From the NCBI GenBank assembly GCA_019359395.1, contig JAHHHK010000030.1, forward strand, positions 1 to 64,000: DNA of 64,000 bases. The letters run 5' to 3'. The stretch comes from Komarekiella atlantica HA4396-MV6. GTDB taxonomy: Bacteria > Cyanobacteriota > Cyanobacteriia > Cyanobacteriales > Nostocaceae. The position numbers and the translations under genes are program-made. The notes beneath the pieces were generated by a model, which saw only the letters and a program-made list of their open reading frames with translations, had not been told where the DNA came from and ran no database searches. Positions 53,560 to 61,916 of this stretch are shown here, in pieces. Each line of letters starts with the position of its first letter. The stretch's first letter is position 1.

Positions 53560-56500
53560 ATGAACTTTATCGGAACTGCTGTTCGTTGGCGACATGGCAC
53601 ATTCGTTTTATTTTGCTTGCTAGCAATGTTTGGAGTCTTCTCGCTTCTGAATTTGCCTCTGGAATTGCAACCAGGAGGCGATCGCCCAGAAATTACGATT
53701 ACTACCACTTACCCAGGAGCAGGCCCCACGGAAGTAGAAGATTTGATTACGCGCCCCATTGAAGAACAAATGGAAGAGGTGCTGGGTGTTCAGGAAATCA
53801 GCAGTACCTCTCGTGCGGGACGTAGTTCCATCACCCTGGAATTTGCTCAGGATGCCAACGCCAAAGAGCGAATGGTAGATGTATTGAACCGCTTGCAGCA
53901 GGTGCAAAGTTTACCGCCAGAAGCACAAGAGTCGAGTGTAGAACTGGTGGGCGGCAATAGTTCCCCAATGATGTGGATTCCGTTTGATACGAAAGAAGGA
54001 TTTCAGCCAAATGCAGACCACTATCGAGATTTAGCAGAAGAAGTAGTGATTCCGCGTTTGCGACGAGTCGAAGGAACTGGACAATTTCTGTTAGTGGGTG
54101 GACAAGAACGGGAAGTAGAGGTAAAAGTCAACCCACAAGCATTGTCTAATCGTAATCTCGCTATTGGTGATGTTGTGCGGGTACTTCAGGAAAACAACCG
54201 CGATATTCGGGGTGGGCCATTAATTTTGGGACGGCGGGAGTATCGAGTCCGTACGGTCAGCCGATCGCAGGATCTATCGCAAATTGAGGGTTTTGTACTG
54301 CGGCGCGACGAGTCTGGTACGGTTTACTTGCGGGATGTAGCACAGGTGCAAATGGGACGCAAACCGCAAGATAGTGCGTTGATGTTCAACGGCAAATCTG
54401 CGGTAGCAGTGGGGGTGATTCGTCAAATTGGGGCGAATGTGCCAGAAGTGGCTAAGGGCATTCGGGCTGAGATTACCGCGCTGCAAGCTGAGTTCGATAG
54501 GGAAAACCAAGGTATTGTTTTTGTTTACAACTACGACGAAAGCCAGTACATCAATCAATCTGTAGCGTTTGTCCAAGGCAACCTATTTAGTGGGGCACTA
54601 CTAGCGACAATCGTGTTGATTTTGTTCCTCGGCTCCATGCGTACTGTAGCAGTAGTAGCAATTACAATTCCCACAACGCTGATTATGGTGTTCATCGTCA
54701 TGTCTGCATTTGGACGCACATTGAACATCATTAGTTTGGCAGGACTGGCGTTTGCGGTGGGTATGGTCGTGGATAATGCGATCGTGGTGATTGAGAACGT
54801 CTTTACCCACATGCAACAGGGTAAAAGTGCCATGCGGGCAGCCATTGACGGTACACAGGAAGTTTGGGGGGCGATGCTCGGTTCTACTTTGACCAATGTA
54901 GTGGTGTTTGTACCGCTGATTATGGTTACGGGTGAAGCCGGACAACTCTATGCTGATATGGCGATTGCTCTTTCTGCTTCTTCTTTATTCTCGTTATTTG
55001 CCGCGTTAACCCTAGTACCAATGTTATCTGGATTGTTCCTTAAACAATCGGAAGCAATGCAAATGATGGAGGGCGGTGAATACAGAGGTGGTAATTGGTT
55101 TGAGCGTTTAGTAGCAAAAAGCTCTGCGGTTTTTCGTCATTTTCAGGGTAAACTCGAAAACTTTCTAGTGTCTACCGTGAGTTGGTCACTGGGACGTAAG
55201 CGTGTTGGGCGTAGATTAGTAGTGCTGGCGATTCCCCTAGCTTTGCTCGTGATTAGTATTTTGCTGCTACCACCTGCGGATTATTTACCTGAAGGAAATC
55301 GTAACTTAGTTGTATTGCGGGCGGAACCTTTACCAGGAACTAGTATACCAGAAGCGATTCGGCAATCTGAACAAGTTCAGGAATTTTTGCGATCGCAACC
55401 AGAAGTTGAGCGGATCATGTACGTTGATCGTCCAGGAGCACTGCGTGGTATTGCGACTATCTTAAAGTCAGAATTCGCCACCACTACCGGACTTGCCCAG
55501 ATGGTAGATCGGTTACGTGCCCAAAGCAGTAACTTTGCTGGATACCGCTTTATCATACCGACGCGAATTTCCATCTTCCGCGATCCAGGTAAAGAATTTG
55601 AAGTGGATATTGTCGGCGCTGACTTAAATCAAATCAGCGACTTGGAGAAGCAAATCACAGCTCAATTGCGGGATCTTCCTGGAGTGCAGAATGTCCGCTC
55701 GAACTTCGTCATGGGAGCAGGCGAATTACAAGTGATTCCCAATCGGGAACGCATTGCCGAAGTCGGACTATCAGAAGCCGAAATTGGTTCGATGGTAGAA
55801 GCAGCATTAGGCGGTCGAGTTGCCTCCGATTACATTGATGGTAAAGAAGAATTAGATGTCTCAGTGGAACTGCAAAATACCGCAGTAGAAACGCCAGAAC
55901 AACTGCGCCAATTGTCCCTGTATGCCCAAGGACGACAGGTACAACTAGGTGATATTGCCGAGATTCGTGAAACCACAGGAGCCGACGCTATTAACCACGT
56001 CAATTTGGAGCGTTCAATTAGCCTCACTGTCTCCCTAGCACCCAATGCCCCACTAAGTACGCTAGTAGAACGTACTGAGGAGGATATTTTAGCTCCTCTG
56101 CGTGCCAATTTGTCAACAGGCTATCGGCTGGAACTGGCAGGTTCAGCAGATCAATTAGCAACAACTGTGACTCAATTAGTTGCTGCATTTGCATTTTCGA
56201 TTTTGATTACCTACTTGTTATTGGTGGCGTTATATCGCTCATTTCTCTACCCGGTGGTGATTATGGCAACAGTGCCAATGGGTATGAGTGGCGCATTATT
56301 GAGTCTGGTAATTGCTAACCGAATTCCGGGAATGAATGTAGCGTTGGATATGATTACGGCGTTGGGATTTGTGATCCTTACAGGTGTAGTTGTCAACAAC
56401 GCCATTCTGCTGGTTGATCGCGCCTTGCAACTTCAGCAAGCAGGTGAAGATTATGACGCATCGTTATATAATGCGACAAGCGATCGCCTACGTGCCATCT

Positions 56501-56751
56501 TCATGTCTGCCGGCACTAGTGTTCTAGGGATGTTACCGCTAGCAGTTCTACCAGGTCAAGGTTCAGAGTTATATCAAGGATTAGGCATTGTCCTGACTGG
56601 TGGTCTAGCATTTTCGACAATTTTAACTCCCACTGTTGTCCCTGCACTGATGGGTTTACTACATGATATATCTGGACGGAAAACGCCGCGATCGCCAGCC
56701 CAAAATAATATAAATAATCAGCTTCCGGCTCGTGCGATCGACAATAAGTAA
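53560..56751 (+). CDS. RND-type efflux pump (AcrB/HAE1-like inner-membrane transporter)
   Basis: The 1063-residue protein has the full length of HAE-RND pumps. It has 12 membrane helices in two repeats and large periplasmic loops after TM1 and TM7. TM1 is followed by LPLELQPGGDRPEITITTTY and the PGAGPTEVEDLITRPIEE porter motif. TM4 carries the proton-relay region GLAFAVGMVVDNAIVVIENV with the Asp, and TM10 has GFVILTGVVVNNAILLVDRA. With the upstream adaptor it would export lipophilic compounds across both membranes, driven by protons. The substrate is unknown. Confidence 0.96.
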   Translation: MNFIGTAVRWRHGTFVLFCLLAMFGVFSLLNLPLELQPGGDRPEITITTTYPGAGPTEVEDLITRPIEEQMEEVLGVQEISSTSRAGRSSITLEFAQDANAKERMVDVLNRLQQVQSLPPEAQESSVELVGGNSSPMMWIPFDTKEGFQPNADHYRDLAEEVVIPRLRRVEGTGQFLLVGGQEREVEVKVNPQALSNRNLAIGDVVRVLQENNRDIRGGPLILGRREYRVRTVSRSQDLSQIEGFVLRRDESGTVYLRDVAQVQMGRKPQDSALMFNGKSAVAVGVIRQIGANVPEVAKGIRAEITALQAEFDRENQGIVFVYNYDESQYINQSVAFVQGNLFSGALLATIVLILFLGSMRTVAVVAITIPTTLIMVFIVMSAFGRTLNIISLAGLAFAVGMVVDNAIVVIENVFTHMQQGKSAMRAAIDGTQEVWGAMLGSTLTNVVVFVPLIMVTGEAGQLYADMAIALSASSLFSLFAALTLVPMLSGLFLKQSEAMQMMEGGEYRGGNWFERLVAKSSAVFRHFQGKLENFLVSTVSWSLGRKRVGRRLVVLAIPLALLVISILLLPPADYLPEGNRNLVVLRAEPLPGTSIPEAIRQSEQVQEFLRSQPEVERIMYVDRPGALRGIATILKSEFATTTGLAQMVDRLRAQSSNFAGYRFIIPTRISIFRDPGKEFEVDIVGADLNQISDLEKQITAQLRDLPGVQNVRSNFVMGAGELQVIPNRERIAEVGLSEAEIGSMVEAALGGRVASDYIDGKEELDVSVELQNTAVETPEQLRQLSLYAQGRQVQLGDIAEIRETTGADAINHVNLERSISLTVSLAPNAPLSTLVERTEEDILAPLRANLSTGYRLELAGSADQLATTVTQLVAAFAFSILITYLLLVALYRSFLYPVVIMATVPMGMSGALLSLVIANRIPGMNVALDMITALGFVILTGVVVNNAILLVDRALQLQQAGEDYDASLYNATSDRLRAIFMSAGTSVLGMLPLAVLPGQGSELYQGLGIVLTGGLAFSTILTPTVVPALMGLLHDISGRKTPRSPAQNNINNQLPARAIDNK

Positions 56752-56782
56752 TTTGTTTGTAGTCAGCGATTTATTGCTGCTT

Positions 56783-56812
56783 GTAGGGTGAGTATTGCAA
56801 TGCCCACCCTAC
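56783..56812. terminator. Convergent terminator-like hairpin after the RND pump
   Basis: GTAGGGTG at 56783 pairs with its complement in CCCACCCTAC ending at 56812, with an inner ATTGCAAT. It sits between the convergent stops of the pump and the KAS III-like gene and belongs to the GGTGGGCA family of 14534 and 49095. Confidence 0.6.
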
Positions 56813-56844
56813 TAAAGTCTATTATTATGAAACCCGCTCTATTT

Positions 56845-57858
56845 CTAATACTTCAAAGTTAAAGCTGCCCAAGAAAACCCAGCCGCACTACTAGCTAAAA
56901 CTACAACATCTCCAGGCTTGATTCTCTTTAATTCCATAGTTTTTGCTAAACCAAATAGAGTATCTACAGCACCCAAGTGACCATATTCACTCAAAGAAAC
57001 AAACGTCTGTTCAGCTTTTAAATTCAAAGATTTTAAAATACGTTTTGATAAGCTTTTTTTGACTTGGTTTGTTAATAAAAAACTTACATCATTTATACAA
57101 TAACCGCTTTTTTCTAAAGAAGTGTGAATTACCTTGCCATAATTTTCTAAATATATTTCTGATAATATAGTTTCTAACTCGCGAGGATCTCTCACTTTTA
57201 AATAACTCAGTTCAGGGTTAATTTCTGTAATATTAATCGGAAACCTAGTTCCTGCTAGGGGTACTTTGATACAATCAGCCAATTTTCCATTTGTCATCGC
57301 ATGATAAGAAAGGATCTCATTACTCAATTCTCCTTTCTGCAAAATAGCTGCTACTGCACCGTCAGCCATGATAAATGTTGATAAGTTATCTATATTAGAA
57401 TAGTCAAGCAGCATAGACAATTTATCACTACAAACAACTAAAGCGTGTGATAAATCGGTATCTGCCAGCAACATATTTCGACATAGATGTATTCCTAAAT
57501 TGCCGCTATTGCAGAAATTTCTAACTTCAAAAGCAAAAGCATTATTTGCCCCAATTGCATCTTGGATTTTAGCAGCGGGCGACCAAAATCTGTAATCATA
57601 ATCTCCAGCAGCACAATAAACAATAATATCAATTTCTCTGGCTGTTATTTCTGCTTTATTTATAGCTTCTATTGCTGCCTTAATTCCCATATCACTAGGA
57701 TGCTCGTCTTTACCTGCAATCGGCTTCTGTTTCATCCCCATTTTTTCAGTGAAAACAAACTCTGGTAAATTGGCTAGTTTTGCCATTTCCTCACTGGTTA
57801 AAATCTCTGAAGGAATGTAATAACCAATTGATGTGATACCAACAGTTTGTTTGATCAT
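56845..57858 (-). CDS. KAS III-like beta-ketoacyl synthase with swapped His/Asn positions
   Basis: The 337-residue thiolase-fold protein starts MIKQTVGITSIGYYIPSEIL. The nucleophile Cys116 is present in FEVRNFCNSGNLGIHL. At the FabH His position (HQAN) the sequence reads LLTNQVKKSL with Asn264, and at the FabH Asn position it reads EYGHLGAVDTLFGL with His294, so the two residues are exchanged. The end GFSWAALTLKY is canonical. It probably joins an acyl primer to malonyl-ACP or makes a special acyl chain. It is divergent from bioB, which raises the possibility of a link to biotin precursors. It could equally belong to a lipid pathway. Confidence 0.85.
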   Translation of the reverse strand: MIKQTVGITSIGYYIPSEILTSEEMAKLANLPEFVFTEKMGMKQKPIAGKDEHPSDMGIKAAIEAINKAEITAREIDIIVYCAAGDYDYRFWSPAAKIQDAIGANNAFAFEVRNFCNSGNLGIHLCRNMLLADTDLSHALVVCSDKLSMLLDYSNIDNLSTFIMADGAVAAILQKGELSNEILSYHAMTNGKLADCIKVPLAGTRFPINITEINPELSYLKVRDPRELETILSEIYLENYGKVIHTSLEKSGYCINDVSFLLTNQVKKSLSKRILKSLNLKAEQTFVSLSEYGHLGAVDTLFGLAKTMELKRIKPGDVVVLASSAAGFSWAALTLKY

Positions 57859-57934
57859 GCAGAATACTCCAAGAATTGTAAGGCGATGTCAATGACTATA
57901 CGGCTCAATTTCTAAAATTTATGCTGATTCGGTA

Positions 57935-57976
57935 GTAGAGACGTTGCAATGAAACGTTGCAATGCAACGTCTCTAC
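57935..57976. repeat. Palindromic GTAGAGACGTTGC repeat, longer copy
   Basis: GTAGAGACGTTGCAATGAAA is followed by CGTTGCAATGCAACGTCTCTA and a closing C, in effect a palindrome with one internal duplication. It shares the core of 53481-53509. It lies in the 354-bp gap between the KAS III-like gene and bioB, where the rest shows no other feature. Confidence 0.75.
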
Positions 57977-58212
57977 AGAGGTTATCGGTCGTGCAAATTG
58001 TTTTATCCCAAGCGTATTAGGGTATGGGCAAACTGGGAAAGTATGGTGACTAGCTGATTATCCGCCAGAACTGCCTGTTGATAGCTTTGCTAAAGCGATC
58101 GCTTAAAGTATTTTTGTTGTAAATCTGCCATATAATCAAAATCTTGATTAGCTGATTTTTAATAACTAGAGCGCAAGGTTCTTGAAAAATCCCATCTACA
58201 ACAAGGATAGTG

Positions 58213-59223
58213 ATGCCGATGGTAATACGCTACGATTGGCAAGAATCAGAGATTCGGGCGATATATAATACGCCATTGCTAGAGCTTATTTATCAGGCTG
58301 CTAGCGTCCATCGCCAATATCATGACCCAACAAAAATACAAGTCTGTAAACTAATCTCAATTAAAACAGGAGGTTGTCCAGAAGATTGTAGCTATTGCGC
58401 CCAATCTTCACGCTACAAAACAGAGGTAAAAGCGCAAGCACTTCTAGAGAAAGAAACGGTAGTTAACATCGCCCAGAAAGCTAAAGAAACGGGTGTAAGT
58501 CGCATCTGCATGGGTGCTGCTTGGCGGGAAGTGCGGGACAACTCACAATTTGAGGAAGTCCTGGAAATGGTCAAGGATGTTACCGCAATGGGTTTAGAAG
58601 TATGCTGCACCTTGGGTATGCTAACGGCAAATCAGGCCAAGCGATTGGAAGAAGCGGGACTGTACGCCTACAACCATAATTTGGATACCTCCCAGGAATA
58701 TTACAGCACGATTATTACCACAAGGACTTATGGCGATCGCCTGAACACAATTGAAAATGTCCGTCAGACAAATGTTACCGTATGCTCTGGCGGCATCCTT
58801 GGTTTAGGCGAAAGCGTTGATGACCGTGTAGGTATGTTACATACTTTGGCAAACCTACATCCGCATCCAGAGTCCGTACCGATTAACATTCTCTCCCAAG
58901 TACCGGGTACACCCTTAGAAAATCAACCTGATGTCCCCATTTTGGATATTGTACGGATGATTGCCACAGCACGTATTTTAATGCCTGCTTCTGATGTACG
59001 TCTGAGCGCTGGTAGGGCTAGACTTTCTCAAGTTGAACAAGCTTTCTGTTTTATGGCAGGAGCTAATTCTATCTTTTCCAGCGACGACAACAAAATGTTA
59101 ACGGTGACAACTCCCTGTCCAGATTACGATACTGACCGAGAAATGCTAAATTTACTTGGTTTGGGAATGCGTTCTCCTTCTCAAAGATTAGAGAATTTAG
59201 CAAGTCCAGCTATTGTTGGATAA
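58213..59223 (+). CDS. bioB: Biotin synthase
   Basis: The start is placed at ATG 58213, 5 nt after AAGGA; GTG 58210 and ATG 58219 (MVIRYDW) are alternatives. The roughly 336-residue radical SAM enzyme has the [4Fe-4S] motif [14 protein letters not shown] near residues 54-67. [13 protein letters not shown] and [19 protein letters not shown] follow, then [12 protein letters not shown] and [12 protein letters not shown] with the Arg that binds the [2Fe-2S] cluster. It inserts sulfur into dethiobiotin to give biotin. No other bio gene is near, except a divergent KAS III-like gene. Confidence 0.97.
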   Translation: MPMVIRYDWQESEIRAIYNTPLLELIYQAASVHRQYHDPTKIQVCKLISIKTGGCPEDCSYCAQSSRYKTEVKAQALLEKETVVNIAQKAKETGVSRICMGAAWREVRDNSQFEEVLEMVKDVTAMGLEVCCTLGMLTANQAKRLEEAGLYAYNHNLDTSQEYYSTIITTRTYGDRLNTIENVRQTNVTVCSGGILGLGESVDDRVGMLHTLANLHPHPESVPINILSQVPGTPLENQPDVPILDIVRMIATARILMPASDVRLSAGRARLSQVEQAFCFMAGANSIFSSDDNKMLTVTTPCPDYDTDREMLNLLGLGMRSPSQRLENLASPAIVG

Positions 59224-59245
59224 ATATCTTAATCGTAGTACTAGC

Positions 59246-59359
59246 GGTCTGTTGCATAAGTTTTGAGAGGTTCGTAGTAAGTACTTTAGTGCTTAAAAAA
59301 TCAAGGACTAAAGTCCTTACTACAAACATGTATGACCATCAAAATTAATGAGACAGACC
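59246..59359. repeat. MITE-like hairpin element, copy 2
   Basis: It runs from GGTCTGTTGCATAAGTTTTG to AATGAGACAGACC and is flanked by ACTAGC on both sides (59240-59245 and 59360-59365). Terminal inverted repeats GGTCTGT/ACAGACC are visible. Inside, GTAGTAAGTACTTTAGTGC and GGACTAAAGTCCTTACTAC can fold together. It matches the copy at 30336-30450. It lies between bioB and the repeat-rich lipoprotein. Confidence 0.8.
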
Positions 59360-59406
59360 ACTAGCAATTATTAGTATCAAGTTAAAACTGCTTTCAGTTT
59401 TTCAAG

Positions 59407-61281
59407 TCAGGGTGTTAATACAGGTGTAGGTGTTACCTCTGGCTGTGATTCTGGTGCAGGAGACTCAATAATTTCTGGCAGCGTCGGCGGCACAGGAGAT
59501 GGTACAACTACTGGTGCTTGTGGAGTTGGCATCTTAGCCCGACGGTTAAAAAATCCGCCAAATCTACTGGGTTTTGCTGGCCCAGGTGTGACTTCTTCGG
59601 GTAACGGCGTTGATTCAGGTGTCGGTGTTACCTCTGGCTGTGCTTCCGGTGATGGCGTAATTTCTGGTGCAGGAGACTCAATAATTTCTGGCAGCGTCGG
59701 CGGCACAGGAGATGGTACAACTACTGGTGCTTGTGGAGTTGGCATCTTAGCCCGACGATTAAAAAATCCGCCAAATCTACTGGGTTTTGCTGGCCCAGGT
59801 GTGACTTCTTCGGGTAACGGCGTTGATTCAGGTGTCGGTGTTACCTCTGGCTGTGCTTCCGGTGATGGCGTAATTTCTGGTGCAGGAGACTCAATAATTT
59901 CTGGCAGCGTCGGCGGCACAGGAGATGGTACAACTACTGGTGCTTGTGGAGTTGGCATCTTAGCCCGACGATTAAAAAATCCGCCAAATCTACTGGGTTT
60001 TGCTGGCCCAGGTGTGACTTCTTCGGGTAACGGCGTTGATTCAGGTGTCGGTGTTACCTCTGGCTGTGCTTCCGGTGATGGCGTAATTTCTGGTGCAGGA
60101 GACTCAATAATTTCTGGCAGCGTCGGCGGCAAACTAGGAGATGGTATAGCCGTTGGAAGTTTCAATTCTGGTTGTTCTAGCTGTTTTGGCTTGGTTGGCT
60201 CTGTTTTAGGTTTTTCTGGAACTTCAGTTTCAGGAATGGGTTGTTTTTCTACCTTGGGTTGTATTTGGGGTATTTTTTCAATGGCAGGTGTGGGTTTAGT
60301 CGCTGGTATCTTGACAGTATAATTTGGGTCTACAATGCCACGCACTTCATCTGCTGTGAGTTCCCCTCTAACAATTTTTGATAAAGTATCTTTACCCTTT
60401 GGTTGGTAGGTAGTCAGTCTGACTGTAGTGTTGAAGGCGTTTTTGACAGTATTTCCCTGGTTATCGATAAATTCCAGTTTTACCCAGTTTTGACCAGGCT
60501 TGAAGCCTTTGAGATAAACCGCTTGCCAGCTGTCGAAAATAAAGCTTTCGCCATTAATTGTGCAGCGGATACGCCAATCACTAAATTCATCGTTGGCGTT
60601 TTCTTTAGCAACGAGGTGCAGGGGGGCTTTAGTTAGGTAAAAGTCAAGTAAAATTGGTTCTGCTCCGTAGTTGCCTTGGGGACGGCTATAAGTTAGCAAA
60701 GGCAGGTCAGAAGAGGTATTGTTGTCGTCAGTTTTAGTAAAAATATGAAATGTTGCCTGAGCATAAGCGCCTTCGTTTTTAAAGCTTTCATGCCAAGGAC
60801 GAGAAGCAAAGACGCGCAGGGTATGCGTACCTGGGGATAAGTCTGGCAAAACCAAGGGCTGATTTAGGTCGTAAACAGGTATATAAGGCTGATTATCAAG
60901 AATTACGTGTAGATGTGGCCCTAGTTCCCATTTTGGGTCTTTAAATATTGGTAAATCTTTAACTTTAAAACTAGCTGTAACTTTGTTGTCTTGGAAGACT
61001 TCATCAGGTTTTGGAGTGATTATTGTCACCTGTGGCTCATAAGCTTCCAAAGTTGAGCGCAGTTCTTGAATCACAGATGGTGGTGAAACTTCCGAAAATT
61101 GCTTGGAAATCTGAGTAATCTGAGGAGAGTTTTCTCCAGAGCCAACAGATACTTCCTGGCTACCAGCTTTGTCGCCACAACTGGTTAAGCCCACAACCAG
61201 TATCAATATCGTTACCCACCTGATAACCAGGAACCTCCCAGAAAGGAGCTTCTCTAATACCACCTTCTGCCACGAGTTCAT
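59407..61281 (-). CDS. Repeat-rich lipoprotein, function unknown
   Basis: The start is taken at the ATG complementary to 61279-61281 (MNSWQKVVLEKLLSGRFLVI), giving 624 residues. A lipobox (VVGLTSCGDKAG) near residue 36 predicts membrane anchoring. Residues about 80-290 form beta-rich domains with VTIITPKPDEVFQDNKVTA and LRVFASRPWHESFKNEGAYA. A Pro/Glu-rich linker follows. The C-terminus has three full and one partial copies of a 71-residue repeat with PTLPEIIESPAPEI and PSRFGGFFNRRAKMPTP. The repeats alternate acidic-proline and basic segments and may span the cell wall. No known enzyme domain is recognised. Confidence 0.8.
   Translation of the reverse strand: MNSWQKVVLEKLLSGRFLVIRWVTILILVVGLTSCGDKAGSQEVSVGSGENSPQITQISKQFSEVSPPSVIQELRSTLEAYEPQVTIITPKPDEVFQDNKVTASFKVKDLPIFKDPKWELGPHLHVILDNQPYIPVYDLNQPLVLPDLSPGTHTLRVFASRPWHESFKNEGAYAQATFHIFTKTDDNNTSSDLPLLTYSRPQGNYGAEPILLDFYLTKAPLHLVAKENANDEFSDWRIRCTINGESFIFDSWQAVYLKGFKPGQNWVKLEFIDNQGNTVKNAFNTTVRLTTYQPKGKDTLSKIVRGELTADEVRGIVDPNYTVKIPATKPTPAIEKIPQIQPKVEKQPIPETEVPEKPKTEPTKPKQLEQPELKLPTAIPSPSLPPTLPEIIESPAPEITPSPEAQPEVTPTPESTPLPEEVTPGPAKPSRFGGFFNRRAKMPTPQAPVVVPSPVPPTLPEIIESPAPEITPSPEAQPEVTPTPESTPLPEEVTPGPAKPSRFGGFFNRRAKMPTPQAPVVVPSPVPPTLPEIIESPAPEITPSPEAQPEVTPTPESTPLPEEVTPGPAKPSRFGGFFNRRAKMPTPQAPVVVPSPVPPTLPEIIESPAPESQPEVTPTPVLTP
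59420..60133 (-). repeat. Three-plus copies of a 213-bp in-frame tandem repeat
   Basis: The anchor GGCCCAGGTGTGACTTC recurs at 59579, 59792 and 60005, an exact 213-bp (71-codon) period. Copies are nearly identical, with only a few base changes such as GACGG/GACGA. Near-identity implies recent expansion or ongoing conversion. The frame opposite the coding strand is also open, an artefact of the periodicity. Confidence 0.9.
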
Positions 61282-61916
61282 ACCTTCCACCCAGTGTATA
61301 GTCTTCAACGACTGACAGATTATTTTGGCTCAAACTGTCCATAGGGAACCATAGCCCAAAAGGAATGCAGGGGACAAGAGGCAGGAGGTAGGAGTTAGGG
61401 GACAGGAGACAGGAGTCATTAGTCATTAGTCATTAGTCATTAGTCATTAGTCATTAATTATTCTCTCCCTCTGCCCCGGTTGCTGAGCGTACCCCTATGG
61501 GGAAGCAAGCTACGCGTAGCGTCTCGTAGAGAAGTCGTAAAGCCTGCGGCATAGCTGCGCTTAGGGCGTAGCCTCAAAGTAGAGAAGCACTGCTCCTCTG
61601 CCCCCCTGCCCCATTCCCTCACTCCCTCAAACTATAAATTTTACGAATTGTTATTCTTTGTAAATTAAATGAAGAACCTATTGACTTTTTGCCCATTAGT
61701 TTAAAGTCGAAAGGTAGATAAGACAGTTATTCTAGGGATTTTGAATTATTGTTAAATTATCTCTAACAATGTACAAGTTAAGACTTTATAATTCAACGAG
61801 AAACAACTCTCCACATAGGGTCTTCATTGCGGCTTCAGCAAATTTCTGGAGTATGCGGTAATGGTTAACTTTGTGGTATTCATGATTCCTCATTCCTTAT
61901 CAAGAGAGGAGGTCGA
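61282..61916. other. psaA upstream region with a heptamer tandem repeat and Nostoc filler
   Basis: About 5.7 copies of TCATTAG run from 61416 to 61455. They are followed by CGTAGCGTCTCGTAGAGAAG-type filler to about 61580. The last 280 bp before psaA are A+T-rich and must hold its promoter. A TTGACT box at 61681 has only a poor partner at 15-bp spacing, so no promoter is called. Confidence 0.55.

Noticed and set aside
59588-60322. Long open frame on the plus strand opposite the repeat-rich lipoprotein
   Set aside because: It is a by-product of the 213-bp period and codon bias. The Gly/Ser-rich translation has no start signal or homology character, and the minus-strand frame has a signal peptide, lipobox and domains.
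61681-61707. psaA promoter at TTGACT with TAAAGT
   Set aside because: The spacing is only 15 bp and the -10 match is poor, so it was not called.
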